A stretch of DNA of 64,000 nucleotides from Reinekea forsetii. GTDB lineage: Bacteria > Pseudomonadota > Gammaproteobacteria > Pseudomonadales > Natronospirillaceae. The stretch is taken from positions 158,487-222,486 of the forward strand of contig NZ_JAHKPH010000014.1 of assembly GCF_018860385.1 (NCBI RefSeq), written 5' to 3'. The translations under genes and the position numbers were made by a program. The notes beneath the pieces are model-generated. The model saw nothing but the letters and a program-made list of their open reading frames with translations. It ran no database searches and had not been told where the DNA came from. This document shows, piece by piece, positions 47,603-58,036 of the stretch. Every line of letters begins with the position of its first letter. Position 1 is the stretch's first letter.

Positions 47603-48259
47603 TTAGCTCGCGATGGGCGTATCTAGCTGGAGTTTATTCGCTAAAATCACCGCTTGCGTGCGATTTACCACCCCAAGTTTGCGAAATATGGCCGTAACAT
47701 GGGCTTTTACCGTAGCTTCGGAAATATCAAGATCGAACGCAATCTGTTTATTCAGCCGGCCTTCTTGCAAATGCTTGAGCACCACCATTTGCTGATCGGT
47801 GAGTTCATGAACTTTGGCGGCTATATTGGCAACTTCAGAATCGAGATCATCACGCCCTTCTGGCCAAAATTCTTCGCCTTGAAGCACGGATTGTACGCCT
47901 TCAACTATCACACTCGACATCGCGGATTTAGATATAAAGCCCGAAGCCCCACATGCCTTGGCTTTTGCGACGGTTGCGCTGTCGTCATTGCCAGAGATAA
48001 CGACCACGGCAACCGCAGGGTACAACTTACGAATTTCAACCAAGCCCCAAAAGCCATCGTGGCCGGGCAAATGTAAATCGAGCATTATCAAATCTATGTT
48101 CGATGTACGCTGTAACTGGCCAAAGGCATCTTCTAAGGAGGCTGAGTATAAGATCGGACTTTCTTGTGAGAGCTGTAAAACGCTGGCTGCTTGGTTCAGA
48201 GATAAGCTTAACGCATCTCTAAATAGCGGATGATCATCGACAATTAGCAGTTTATGCAT
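47603..48259 (-). CDS. LuxR-type response regulator (ErbR/AgmR-like)
   Basis: The 218-residue regulator has a receiver domain with phospho-acceptor D61 (IMLDLHLPGHDG) and a C-terminal LuxR HTH (about 150-210, with EATVKAHVTAIFRKLGVVNRT). It resembles the Pseudomonas ErbR/AgmR group that acts with symporter-type kinases to control acetate and ethanol metabolism. It is transcribed alone from a 147-base gap shared with the Cys/Met enzyme gene. The PAS-kinase 850 bases away is the natural candidate partner. Confidence 0.87.
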   Translation of the reverse strand: MHKLLIVDDHPLFRDALSLSLNQAASVLQLSQESPILYSASLEDAFGQLQRTSNIDLIMLDLHLPGHDGFWGLVEIRKLYPAVAVVVISGNDDSATVAKAKACGASGFISKSAMSSVIVEGVQSVLQGEEFWPEGRDDLDSEVANIAAKVHELTDQQMVVLKHLQEGRLNKQIAFDLDISEATVKAHVTAIFRKLGVVNRTQAVILANKLQLDTPIAS

Positions 48260-48406
48260 ACAGGGATACTCTTAGTTGACGACTACGCTTCTAAAGCATT
48301 AGAAGGGCAGTACAGCCGTCTTAGCAACAAAAGGCGACTTTTCAATTTTGTATTTATTATGCGCCAATTGTTACTTGTTTTTCGCCGCTTGTCACTGCCT
48401 TAATTT

Positions 48407-49657
48407 TTACAGTGTTTTAGCCAATGAATCGAGTCCATGTTGAAAGCCATTCACTAAATCATCTGCATCTTCAATACCAATTGAACAGCGAATCATCTGC
48501 TCACTGATGCCCGCCGCAGCACGATTTTGTGGACCCATTTCATAAAAAATAGTACTGGCCATAGGCAACGCTAAGGTTCGGTTATCACCTAGGTGCGTTG
48601 CATTGATTACGATATCGATACTGTCGAGCAAAGTTGCGCAATCGTAGCCTGGTTTGAGATCGAAACTTAAAATAGCCCCAAAGTGTTTGAACCATTGCTC
48701 AGCTTTTTGGTGCTGCGGGTGCGAGCTTAAGCCTGGGTAGTAAACCTGAGCAACTTTTTCATGTGCATTCAGCATGGTTGCTAACGCGAAGGCATTTGAG
48801 CAAGCGCGGTCCATTCTAAGTGCCATTGTTTCAGCACCAACCGATATTTGGAACGCGGCATCGGAGCTAAGCGTTCCGCCCATATCTCGTAGCGCTTTTT
48901 TCTTTATTTGTGTCAGCGCCCATTTTTTTGCATCACCTTTTCGGTAGCCATCAAAAATATTCGGGTACTGCGACCAATCGTACAAACCCGTATCGGTTAC
49001 CGCGCCGCCGAGTACCGTACCGTGACCGCAAAAGTACTTAGACAAGCTGTTCATAATTAAACTGGCTTTTACCGACTTTGGGTTAAACAAATAGGGTGAT
49101 GTTAAGGTGTTATCCACTAAATACACCAGCTTATTTTGTTCACACCAATCGCCAATGGCTGCCAGGTCGACCACTTGTGTTCCGGGGTTTGCAATGGTTT
49201 CAACAAACACGATACGAGTGTTTTTTTGTTGAACCGCGGCAATGTTTTCGACGCTAGTAGCATCGACCAAACTGACTTCAATGCCAAAGTTTTCTAACGT
49301 AGTTAACAAGCTATGGCTGTTACCAAATAAGTAACGGCTGGCAATAATGTGATCACCGCTTTTCAGTAAAGATAGGAAAACCGCACTAAGTGCCGCCATA
49401 CCGGTAGCAAACACCAACGAACCCAACCCTCCTTCGGCTTGCGTAAGCATAGATTGTAGAGAATCGGTGGTGGGCGTCGATTGCCGAGCATAAGCATGAC
49501 CGGTTTTATTGCCTTGAAACACGTCTTCTAAATCTTTAGTGGTGGCATAACCATAGGGCACTGAGTTATAGACAGGCGCATGAATCGGCCCATCGGCATA
49601 GCCTTGCTGGCGATCGTGGTGAACTATTTTACTGGTGAAACCTTGCCATTTACTCAT
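48407..49657 (-). CDS. Cystathionine gamma-synthase-family PLP enzyme
   Basis: The 416-residue protein belongs to the Cys/Met-metabolism PLP family. Features are the N-terminal PIHAPVYNSVPYGY, HAYARQSTPT (PLP phosphate), ATGMAALSAVF, the PLP lysine in NSLSKYFCGHG and the C-terminal ISEQMIRCSIGIED. It could be a cystathionine gamma-synthase, O-acylhomoserine sulfhydrylase or methionine gamma-lyase; the sequence alone does not decide. The next gene upstream, DUF2058, ends only six bases from its start, so they may share a transcript with gmk. Confidence 0.86.
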   Translation of the reverse strand: MSKWQGFTSKIVHHDRQQGYADGPIHAPVYNSVPYGYATTKDLEDVFQGNKTGHAYARQSTPTTDSLQSMLTQAEGGLGSLVFATGMAALSAVFLSLLKSGDHIIASRYLFGNSHSLLTTLENFGIEVSLVDATSVENIAAVQQKNTRIVFVETIANPGTQVVDLAAIGDWCEQNKLVYLVDNTLTSPYLFNPKSVKASLIMNSLSKYFCGHGTVLGGAVTDTGLYDWSQYPNIFDGYRKGDAKKWALTQIKKKALRDMGGTLSSDAAFQISVGAETMALRMDRACSNAFALATMLNAHEKVAQVYYPGLSSHPQHQKAEQWFKHFGAILSFDLKPGYDCATLLDSIDIVINATHLGDNRTLALPMASTIFYEMGPQNRAAAGISEQMIRCSIGIEDADDLVNGFQHGLDSLAKTL

Positions 49658-49663
49658 GAGTGG

Positions 49664-50212
49664 TTACCACATTAAATCATCAGGAACGACAAAGTCTTTA
49701 TAAGGATCATCGTCATCTACTTGAGCAGAATCGTTGGCGGCGATAAAAACGATTGACGCTTCACTGCGCTCGGCAATTTTATCGGCCATATTTTTTGGAA
49801 TCACAAAATACTTGTCTTCAACACTGGCAATAGCTAAACGAGCCATGGCTAAGTCTCTTTGGATTTGCTCTGTGACATAGAGTGATTTAACTTTGTTGTC
49901 GGTTTGATCAACAAAACTGTATTTAACATCGCCGTCATCTAAGTTTAACTTTGCGTGCATGACCATTTGTTTAACTTGCGCCATTACTTCACGCTTTTTA
50001 AGCGCTTCTTGACGTTCTAAATTTAACTGACGGTCTCTTTCAAGTTTTTCTTTGCGCGCTTTTTCAACCGCCGCTTTAGATTCATCGACGGTTTCTATTT
50101 TATGCTTTCGCGCAAGCTTCTCTTGCTTACGCTTCTCAGCTTTATCTTTTTGTATTTGTTTCTTATTGGCGAGGCCTAAGCCTGCTAATTGATCTGCCAA
50201 CGACTTTGACAT
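49664..50212 (-). CDS. DUF2058 family protein (YaiL-like)
   Basis: The 182-residue protein opens with SKSLADQLAGLGLANKKQI, then has a long highly charged helix (about 20-85, rich in Lys, Arg and Glu), and closes with a small domain (YSFVDQTDNKVKSLYV, YFVIPKNMADKI). This is the DUF2058/YaiL pattern, sometimes called nucleoprotein or polynucleotide-associated enzyme without direct proof. It is cytoplasmic, between gmk and the Cys/Met enzyme on one strand. Confidence 0.85.
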   Translation of the reverse strand: MSKSLADQLAGLGLANKKQIQKDKAEKRKQEKLARKHKIETVDESKAAVEKARKEKLERDRQLNLERQEALKKREVMAQVKQMVMHAKLNLDDGDVKYSFVDQTDNKVKSLYVTEQIQRDLAMARLAIASVEDKYFVIPKNMADKIAERSEASIVFIAANDSAQVDDDDPYKDFVVPDDLMW

Positions 50213-50225
50213 AATTCAAATAACC

Positions 50226-50861
<636 letters not shown>

Positions 50862-50884
50862 TTAACGAGTTTTAAAGTGCACAA

Positions 50885-51811
50885 TCATAGCAGATTCGGC
50901 GATGGCCGTCCTGTTTGCAGGGCATTTAACAGGGCTGGGCGATCGGTCATAATGCCATCGGCACCTATGTCTATCAGAAACCGCATGTCTTCTTCTTGGT
51001 TGATTGTCCAGTAATGCACTAATATCCCCGCATTATGAGCCGCCTGTATGAAACGCCGCGTCGCCAGGTTTACGTTACCGCTGCTCATAGGCACCGCAAA
51101 TGCATCGACAGAATATGGGAACAGTTTTTCTAGCCGCAAAAGATGTAAGGCGTAAAAAAACTTTATTTCAGATTCGCCCGCGTACGTTTGCGCCTGAGGG
51201 TGAGACGCACGTAATTTTTGCAAGGTATCTAAATAGAACGAAGCCACCAGCGTATTATGCCAACGGTTATACTTATCTAGTGCGGTCGCTAATGCATTAC
51301 GCAACTCATCGGTATTATCTTTGAGTTCAATGGTGAACCGGTGGTGGGGATAACGATCAAACATTTCATTTAATGTCGATATTTGCAACCCAGCCCCGCG
51401 ATACGGAAACTCTTGGCCAACGGGTACTCGTACTTTTTCAATATCATCGTTAGGGTGATACGGCCACCAGTAAGCCGCATCGAGTGCCTTAAGCTCGGCT
51501 AATGTGTGGTCTCTTACAGCGCCTTTGCCATTAGTGGTTCTGTCTATGGTAGTATCGTGCAATACAATTAGATGGCCATCTTTGGTTAGATGAACATCAA
51601 CCTCAAGCACATCGGCTTGGCTGTTTAATGCTTCATCGTATGCTTTAAGGGTAGCGTCCGGATACTCTAAATTACCACCTTGGTGGGCAATATTATCTAC
51701 CTGCCCTTTCGCAAATTCAGGTAGGTTCATGGTGGGAGAAACCCATAAGTAACCGCCATAAAATGCCGCTATTATTACCAATGCGCGAACCAACATTGCG
51801 GTAAACTTCAT
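50885..51811 (-). CDS. Glycerophosphodiester phosphodiesterase, membrane-anchored
   Basis: The 308-residue protein has one N-terminal hydrophobic helix (about 5-23), an uncleaved anchor or signal. The GDPD TIM-barrel follows with H43 in IAHQGG, E70 and D72 in VLEVDVH, and H85 in VLHDTTIDRTT. It hydrolyses glycerophosphodiesters to glycerol-3-phosphate and an alcohol, probably in the periplasm. The ATG at 51811 has GGAG six bases upstream; a frame to 51832 is weaker. It is divergent from the DUF294 gene. Confidence 0.88.
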   Translation of the reverse strand: MKFTAMLVRALVIIAAFYGGYLWVSPTMNLPEFAKGQVDNIAHQGGNLEYPDATLKAYDEALNSQADVLEVDVHLTKDGHLIVLHDTTIDRTTNGKGAVRDHTLAELKALDAAYWWPYHPNDDIEKVRVPVGQEFPYRGAGLQISTLNEMFDRYPHHRFTIELKDNTDELRNALATALDKYNRWHNTLVASFYLDTLQKLRASHPQAQTYAGESEIKFFYALHLLRLEKLFPYSVDAFAVPMSSGNVNLATRRFIQAAHNAGILVHYWTINQEEDMRFLIDIGADGIMTDRPALLNALQTGRPSPNLL

Positions 51812-51981
51812 TTTTTCTCCAATCAACATCATTATGAATGGGCAAATTATAGGCAGCTAACGCCCCCCGACTCAACCGTTAAATGCAAGCTCGGCATTGA
51901 TTTGCGTTACAAATATGCAACACTTCTGGGCACACAATTATTCTCTACAGCAATGCCCACTTATGCTGAGGTTATTGGCCT

Positions 51982-53880
51982 ATGTCGATCGAAATACAAG
52001 ATATTATTACCTTTGTTGGCGCACATGAACCGTTTGATGACCTCCCCGAGGAAGACCTGGCCAAACTGTGCGCTCACATAGAAGTCAGTTACTTCCAAGC
52101 CCAAAGCCAAATTCTGGCCTATGGCGCATCTATTGATGCTCTTTTTATGATTCGTTCAGGTTCGGTGGAAGTGTTTCGGCGCACGGGTGAGCTTTACAAC
52201 TGGCTAGAACCTGGTCAGGTGTTCGGCCAAATGGGTATTTTAATGAATGGCCATGTTCGATACCCAGTACAGGCGCGTGAAGACACCTTAATCTACCGTA
52301 TACCCACGGTTTATTTTTTGGAAATGTGCGACAAGCACGGCGAGTTTGGCGACTTTTTTGAAGTCAACGAGCACTCTACGCTGCAACAACAAGTGCAAAG
52401 CCTTGCCGATGAGAATGATATGACTACGGCCAGCGTGCGTGACTTAATTATGCGACCTCCGGTGCACTTAACCGCCGATGCTACCGTTCATGAATGCGCA
52501 CGCCTGATGAACGACCAAAAAGTATCGTCGGTGGTCGTGTACGATTACATCGATAACTCTGAAGACGATGATGACAGCAACGATCAGTTGCTACCCGCCG
52601 GCATTGTCACGGATCGCGACTTACGCAAACGTGTTCTCGCTAAAGCATTGCCCTATACCACGCCATTGCGTGAAATTATGTCAACCGATCTCATCACCAT
52701 CGCCCACGATGCTTATGTGTATGAAGCCATGTTGATAATGCTGCGCCACAACGTGCACCACTTGCCCTTAATTAAGCAGCATAAAATCACTGGCGTTGTA
52801 GCGCTTTCAGATGTGGTTCGGCACGAATCGCAAAACAGCTTATTGTTAGTGCGTGGAATTTTAAGTCGTGAAACCGTGGAAGAGTTGGCCGAGCTTTCAC
52901 CGCAAGTGAGCGCGGTCATGGTGCGTATGCATAAAGAAGGCGCAAACTCGCAAATGATAGGTACGGCGATGTCGGTCATTGGGCGCGCCTTTAAACAACG
53001 TTTACTGCAATTAGCGGAACAACATCTGGGGCCGTCTCCGGTGCCCTATTGCTTTTTAGCATTGGGTTCTATGGCGCGCGAAGAACAACTCATTGTAACC
53101 GATCAAGACAACGCAATAATTTTGTCGCCCGATTATGATGCCAACCTACACGATGATTACTTTAACGAACTCGCCCATTTTGTATGCGATGGCTTAGCCG
53201 CCTGCGGATATTCCTATTGTGACGGAGGCATCATGGCCACGAACCCTAACTGGCGCATGACTTTACAAGACTGGAAAAAACAATTTTCTAATTGGATAGA
53301 AAACCCGGATCCAAAAGCCCTACTCAACGCTTCGATTTTTTTTGATTTAAGTGGCGTTGAAGGACGCACCGCCTGGGCCGACCAACTCACTCGATTTATC
53401 AGCCAAAAAGCCAAAAACAATAAAGCTTTTCTGGCAGCCTTAGCGCGCAATGCTTTAAACAGAACACCGCCACTGGGTTTTTTTAAAGACTTTGTTTTAG
53501 AAATAGATGGCCGCCAACGCTACAGCATGAACTTAAAGCGTCGAGGTACCGCACCGATGGTCGATGTCATTCGCGTGCATGCCCTTGCCGTTGGCTCGCT
53601 TTCACAAAATTCATTTGATCGCTTAGAAGACATTGCTAATTCCTCGCTATTACCAGAAGGCAAAACCGAAGAGCTTTCCGATGCGCTAGAGTATTTATCT
53701 AAAATTCGTATTCGCCAACAGGTAGTCGCACTAGAAGCCGAAGAAGAACCCGATAACACGGTAGAACCCGAAACACTCACTGGCAAAGAACGTCGCGGTT
53801 TAAAAGAAGCTTTTCAAGTTTTGAGCAGCGCACAAAAGTTCTTAAAATTCCGCTACACCGCTTCAAGCAAGGGTTTATAA
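51982..53880 (+). CDS. DUF294 protein: cNMP-binding, CBS pair and nucleotidyltransferase
   Basis: The 632-residue cytoplasmic protein has a cyclic-nucleotide-binding domain (about 1-125, LFMIRSGSVEVFRR, GQVFGQMGIL), two CBS domains (about 150-285) and a DUF294 nucleotidyltransferase-like part. The latter carries LALGSMAREEQLIVTDQDNA, the metal aspartates of a GlnD-type fold. Relatives lie beside acetate permease, acs and symporter-kinase genes in pseudomonads and vibrios, pointing to a signalling role in carbon uptake. The biochemical activity is not known. The exonuclease gene follows without any gap. Confidence 0.87.
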   Translation: MSIEIQDIITFVGAHEPFDDLPEEDLAKLCAHIEVSYFQAQSQILAYGASIDALFMIRSGSVEVFRRTGELYNWLEPGQVFGQMGILMNGHVRYPVQAREDTLIYRIPTVYFLEMCDKHGEFGDFFEVNEHSTLQQQVQSLADENDMTTASVRDLIMRPPVHLTADATVHECARLMNDQKVSSVVVYDYIDNSEDDDDSNDQLLPAGIVTDRDLRKRVLAKALPYTTPLREIMSTDLITIAHDAYVYEAMLIMLRHNVHHLPLIKQHKITGVVALSDVVRHESQNSLLLVRGILSRETVEELAELSPQVSAVMVRMHKEGANSQMIGTAMSVIGRAFKQRLLQLAEQHLGPSPVPYCFLALGSMAREEQLIVTDQDNAIILSPDYDANLHDDYFNELAHFVCDGLAACGYSYCDGGIMATNPNWRMTLQDWKKQFSNWIENPDPKALLNASIFFDLSGVEGRTAWADQLTRFISQKAKNNKAFLAALARNALNRTPPLGFFKDFVLEIDGRQRYSMNLKRRGTAPMVDVIRVHALAVGSLSQNSFDRLEDIANSSLLPEGKTEELSDALEYLSKIRIRQQVVALEAEEEPDNTVEPETLTGKERRGLKEAFQVLSSAQKFLKFRYTASSKGL

Positions 53881-54594
53881 ATGGCGTTGCTGAATTACCA
53901 AGAAGTACCCGATAACTGGGAAGCATTTTTCACCGAGCAACTCACAGCCGGTTTACCTGAAGCACTGCAATCGTTTTACCTGCAACCGCTTGTAAAAGCC
54001 CAACAAACTTTGCAAGAAATAAATTTTGTTGCACTCGATATTGAAACCACGGGCTTAAATGCCCAAACCGATGATATTGTCAGCATCGGCATTGTGCCAT
54101 TTGATGTGCATAGAATATATTTAGCCAAAGCCAAACATTGGGTGGTTCGGCCACGTAAGCTTACGTCGGAGTCGGTAGTGATACACGGCATTACACATTC
54201 TGAAGTAGCCGAGGCTCCTTCTTTTAGGTCAGTGCTGCCGGAGATTCTGAAGCAGCTGCAAGGTAAACAGGTGGTGGTGCATTACCGCTATATGGAACGT
54301 GAGTTTTTTCGCAAAGCAGTCATAAATTTATTTGAACAAAACTGTCTATTCCCCGTTATCGATACCCTAGAGCTGGAAGCAAATGTCTTACTTAAAAAAC
54401 GCACGTTGCTAGACCGCATACTAAAACGAACAATGCCATCACTGCGCTTACTCAATGTACGTGAACGCTATAACTTACCCGCATATGAAAACCATAACGC
54501 ATTGGTAGACGCACTGGCCACTGCTGAACTGTTACAAGCCCAAATCGCTAAACAACACTGGCTGGAAAAAAACGTGCGCGATTTTTGGCTATAA
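53881..54594 (+). CDS. 3'-5' exonuclease, DnaQ/RNase T superfamily
   Basis: The 237-residue protein has the DEDDh exonuclease motifs: Exo I ALDIETTGL with D53 and E55, Exo II near VVVHYRYMEREFF, and Exo III HNALVDALATAELL. The N-terminal 45 residues are an extra helical segment. It starts at the base after the DUF294 stop, so the two are made from one message; this pairing recurs next to acetate-uptake genes in other gammaproteobacteria. The substrate is unknown. Confidence 0.86.
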   Translation: MALLNYQEVPDNWEAFFTEQLTAGLPEALQSFYLQPLVKAQQTLQEINFVALDIETTGLNAQTDDIVSIGIVPFDVHRIYLAKAKHWVVRPRKLTSESVVIHGITHSEVAEAPSFRSVLPEILKQLQGKQVVVHYRYMEREFFRKAVINLFEQNCLFPVIDTLELEANVLLKKRTLLDRILKRTMPSLRLLNVRERYNLPAYENHNALVDALATAELLQAQIAKQHWLEKNVRDFWL

Positions 54595-54597
54595 AAA

Positions 54598-54620
54598 AAG
54601 CGCCCATGTGTTGGGCGCTT
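54598..54620. terminator. Terminator between the exonuclease and BCCT genes
   Basis: The 9-bp stem AAGCGCCCA/TGGGCGCTT with loop TGTGT is preceded by an A-run that becomes a T-run on the minus strand. It is therefore an excellent terminator for the BCCT transcript and an acceptable one for the exonuclease gene. Confidence 0.85.
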
Positions 54621-54647
54621 AGATGTGCTTTCTAACAAGCAGGTTGG

Positions 54648-56222
54648 TTACTTATTAATTTCCGTCCGCATACCCATTAATAACGAGACACACATAATTA
54701 GCAGCACAAACATAAACGGCAAGCCAGTAGAAATCGCGCCGGCTTGTAAGGCTTGAATCGCCTCTGTACCACCTATCCATAACAAGGCGGCTGCAATCGC
54801 CCCCTCTATAGATGCCCAGAAAATGCGCTGAGGTACTGGGGCGTCTATTTTCCCGCCTGCGGTAATGCTGTCGATTACTAGAGAGCCAGAATCGGACGAG
54901 GTAATAAAGAATACCAACACCAAGACAATGGCAATGAACGACAATATAGAACCTAAAGCTAGCTCATCGAACATTTGGAACATCGCCAACTCAACTGCGC
55001 CTACCCCTTCGGCTCCTAAAGTACCAATACCGTTTTGAATTTGATCAATGGCCGTTCCGCCATATACCGACATCCAAATCACAGTGACCAGCGTAGGCAC
55101 CACCAGCACAGCGGTGACAAATTCACGTACGGTACGGCCTTTAGAAACGCGCGCAATGAACATACCCACGAACGGCGACCAAGACATCCACCATGCCCAA
55201 TAGAATACAGTCCAACCTTGCAGCCAAGCTTCATCAGGACGGCCATGTGGGTTAGACAACGGAATAATATTCTTAACATAGGCACCGATAGTTTGCGGAA
55301 TGGTCCCCATAGAAACGGCAAATGCCACCGCCGCTACGAACACCAACAACATTATTGCGATGATCATGTTGACGTTAGACAGCAGCTTCACGCCCCCCTC
55401 AAGACCGCGCATCACAGATACAATAGCCAACAAGGTAACGCCTACGATCACAATAATTTGCAGCCCAACGCCACCGGTGATGCCAAACACATGGCTCATA
55501 CCGGCCGCGGCCTGCTGCGCACCTAAACCTAACGATGTTGCCAAACCAAACAAGGTGGCCAACACGGCAATAATATCGATGATATGCCCAGGCCAACCCC
55601 ATGCTCTATCGCCCAGTATCGGATAAAACACCGAACGGATAGAAAGCGGTAAACCTTTGTTGTAAGTAAAGAAAGCTAACGACAACGCAACCACGCCGTA
55701 AATGGCCCAAGGGTGCAAGCCCCAGTGATACATGGTTGCACCTAAGGCTAAATCGGCCGCTTCTTGCGTGTATGGCTCAACTCCTAACGGCGTTTCATAC
55801 CAGCCAGTGAAATAAGCCGCTGGCTCAGCAACTCCCCAAAACATAAGCCCAATGCCCATGCCGGCCGCGAATAACATCGCGATCCACGATAACGTAGAAT
55901 GCTCGGCTTTGGCATCACGCCCACCTAAACGAATTTTGCCCCACGGTGACACCGCTAAACAAATGCAAAAAACAACAAAGATATTGCCAGACCACATAAA
56001 CCAAGTATCAAACTTAGCAATAATATCCCACTTCAAACCATCTAACGTGGCTTTTGCTGTTTCAGCATCGCTGATTAAAACCGCCAATAAAAATAACAGG
56101 ATCAATCCTGCACTGATGCCAAAAACAGGATTGTGAATATCAAAACCCCATTTCTGGACGTTATCTTGTCCTACCGAATAATCGGTATTCTCAATACTGT
56201 ACTTGTCCTTAGACGTACTCAT
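54648..56222 (-). CDS. BCCT-family betaine/choline/carnitine transporter
   Basis: The 524-residue inner-membrane protein has about 12 hydrophobic helices. The BCCT signatures are GMGIGLMFWGVAEP, the tryptophan-rich FYWAWWMSWSPFVGMFIARVSKGRTVREF and SSDSGSLVIDS. The family takes up glycine betaine, choline or related trimethylammonium solutes with Na+ or H+, often for osmoprotection. The short C-terminus lacks the long osmosensing tail of BetP. No other osmolyte genes are adjacent. Confidence 0.93.
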   Translation of the reverse strand: MSTSKDKYSIENTDYSVGQDNVQKWGFDIHNPVFGISAGLILLFLLAVLISDAETAKATLDGLKWDIIAKFDTWFMWSGNIFVVFCICLAVSPWGKIRLGGRDAKAEHSTLSWIAMLFAAGMGIGLMFWGVAEPAAYFTGWYETPLGVEPYTQEAADLALGATMYHWGLHPWAIYGVVALSLAFFTYNKGLPLSIRSVFYPILGDRAWGWPGHIIDIIAVLATLFGLATSLGLGAQQAAAGMSHVFGITGGVGLQIIVIVGVTLLAIVSVMRGLEGGVKLLSNVNMIIAIMLLVFVAAVAFAVSMGTIPQTIGAYVKNIIPLSNPHGRPDEAWLQGWTVFYWAWWMSWSPFVGMFIARVSKGRTVREFVTAVLVVPTLVTVIWMSVYGGTAIDQIQNGIGTLGAEGVGAVELAMFQMFDELALGSILSFIAIVLVLVFFITSSDSGSLVIDSITAGGKIDAPVPQRIFWASIEGAIAAALLWIGGTEAIQALQAGAISTGLPFMFVLLIMCVSLLMGMRTEINK

Positions 56223-56316
56223 TACTTCCTCCAGCTGTTTAAGGTACCGTAACCATAGGCGGGAGAGCTATAGAGTGCAAGGGGTGCAAGCTGGCTGTCG
56301 TTTCAATTCCACAAAG

Positions 56317-56343
56317 AAACCCGACCTAAGTCGGGTTTTTTCT
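56317..56343. terminator. Strong terminator between the BCCT promoter region and the lipoprotein gene
   Basis: The stem AAACCCGAC/GTCGGGTTT with loop CTAA is followed by a T-run on the plus strand and by TTTCTTTG on the minus strand. It lies about 40 bases past the stop of the minus-strand lipoprotein gene and probably ends that transcript. Confidence 0.85.
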
Positions 56344-56376
56344 AATCGCGTTTACGGTTGTAAAACTGATTCTAGA

Positions 56377-57771
56377 TTATGGGTAAAACACTTGGTCAAA
56401 GGCGCCATCCCAGTTTAAGCCGTTCGGGAATACGGTGTCTAAGTACACAGGTGCCATCAGTTCTGTTGAACGCCAATCCATCGGATTTGCTCCTTGGTTT
56501 TGCTCTTGATTTGCAAACCCATCTTCTACTACCGCGTTGATCAATTCGACACAGTTGTCACCATCGGCTGCGCATTCTGACCCAGTGAAGTAACTGCTTC
56601 CTAATTCTAATTCAGCCGCGATCATATCCAATGAAGGGTCAAATGGGTTCAGCCAAGTACCGCCCGTTGCGGCCGTGGTGCGACCACCTTCTAACGTTGC
56701 CACGGTAAAGGTTTTTGCAATGTAATCCCAATCGGAATCGCTGTCGAAGTAGTAAGTATCTTCTTTGGTCGTTAAGTAGTTACCTAAGTGATTGGTATTG
56801 GTTAGTTCTAATGGCAATACTAAGTCTGTCATTTGAGCTACTGCCGCGCCATCACCTAACTGGTTTGCTACGGTGTAAACGCTTAGATCAGGTAAGGCTT
56901 CAATGCCATTCACCGGTACGTACTGCGCTGTCATGGCCAACAAGCCTTGCGCTTCAAATACCTTGCCAGAGAGTGGTGCCGTTAAGTCTTTGGTGACTTT
57001 AATACGATAACCTTCGGCCCATTCATTTGCGTCATCAAACTTCATGTACATGTCGGCCACTTTACTCGACTCGCTGAAATCAAAATCTAGACGCATTTGC
57101 ACAGGATCGTCGCTTTCAGGTACTTCATCATGGAACTGAGAATTAATGATCAGCTTACCGCTGACATCGCTTAAGAAACTATCCCAGGCTAAATAGAAGC
57201 CAGCTTCATCAGAAGATGTGGGGGGTAGCTCTTGATCATAGCCATAGTAAATTCGGATCGTTGTTTGGCTATCGCTTTCATCGCTCACGCTATAATGCGT
57301 TGGCTCGTCGGCCTCATAGCCTTCAGTCCCTTTTACGTTATCGGTCGCAACGATAGCGCCATCATGAGGAAGGCCGTCTGTAAGGGTTATTAAAGTATCG
57401 GCAACACAGGTCCAGGTTGAAACGGCAGACACCATAAAGCGCGTCATGTTGTAGCCGTTAGCAAACATATCGTCGTCGCTTACACTGTTAAAGCTACAAG
57501 GTTCACCTGTACCGCTTCGAGCACTGACGCCGCCACTGTTAAAGGTATTTCCAGCTTCGCCAGCGCTTACGGAAATTGTTTCTAGTGTACGGCTAAATGA
57601 ATCCATACGTTCCGCATTCGATTTTGCGGATTCGCTTGAAGCTTTCAAGCTGTTGGGTATGTCTAAGTCAAATTCTGGCGCTGCGCTTAAACCTGGTTGC
57701 TCACAACCCGCCAAGGAGATTGCGAGAATTGTGCTAAAAAGTACGGTTTTCGTGGTTGCTAACGGTTTCAT
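56377..57771 (-). CDS. Acidic hypothetical lipoprotein
   Basis: The 464-residue protein has a signal with lipobox LAGC (Cys23) and then a serine-rich, low-complexity linker (about 30-90). The rest is rich in Asp, Glu, Ser and Thr with alternating strands (SGKLIINSQFHDEV, MRLDFDFSESSKVADMYMKF), suggesting a beta-rich domain, and two cysteine pairs. I recognise no family. It is probably an outer-membrane or surface lipoprotein. It is transcribed away from the protease operon that starts 265 bases on the other side. Confidence 0.7.
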   Translation of the reverse strand: MKPLATTKTVLFSTILAISLAGCEQPGLSAAPEFDLDIPNSLKASSESAKSNAERMDSFSRTLETISVSAGEAGNTFNSGGVSARSGTGEPCSFNSVSDDDMFANGYNMTRFMVSAVSTWTCVADTLITLTDGLPHDGAIVATDNVKGTEGYEADEPTHYSVSDESDSQTTIRIYYGYDQELPPTSSDEAGFYLAWDSFLSDVSGKLIINSQFHDEVPESDDPVQMRLDFDFSESSKVADMYMKFDDANEWAEGYRIKVTKDLTAPLSGKVFEAQGLLAMTAQYVPVNGIEALPDLSVYTVANQLGDGAAVAQMTDLVLPLELTNTNHLGNYLTTKEDTYYFDSDSDWDYIAKTFTVATLEGGRTTAATGGTWLNPFDPSLDMIAAELELGSSYFTGSECAADGDNCVELINAVVEDGFANQEQNQGANPMDWRSTELMAPVYLDTVFPNGLNWDGAFDQVFYP

Positions 57772-58036
57772 AGTCTCACCTGTTCTGTCATGTTTGGGTT
57801 GCTGACAACACTTATTGCCAGAGGTCAGGTAACTAAAGACACCCTAATGTTGGTTATTTGAAAAAATAATTTAAAAAAGTTTATGTTCCTTATCGGAGCT
57901 AGGTCTAAAGAGCCCTTTTTAAGGCGAGATAAAATATTTAAACTTTTTATTCAAATAACTCAACATTCAGTGTCTATTAAGATAAAACTTATAAAGTACG
58001 TTATGCTTCATGAACCTAAAAGCGACTTCAAGACCC

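Noticed and set aside
47654-48076. 140-residue plus-strand frame opposite the LuxR regulator
   Set aside because: Antisense shadow of a clear receiver-HTH gene.
55035-55526. 163-residue plus-strand frame opposite the BCCT gene
   Set aside because: Antisense shadow; the translation is His/Arg/Asn-rich and lacks any domain.
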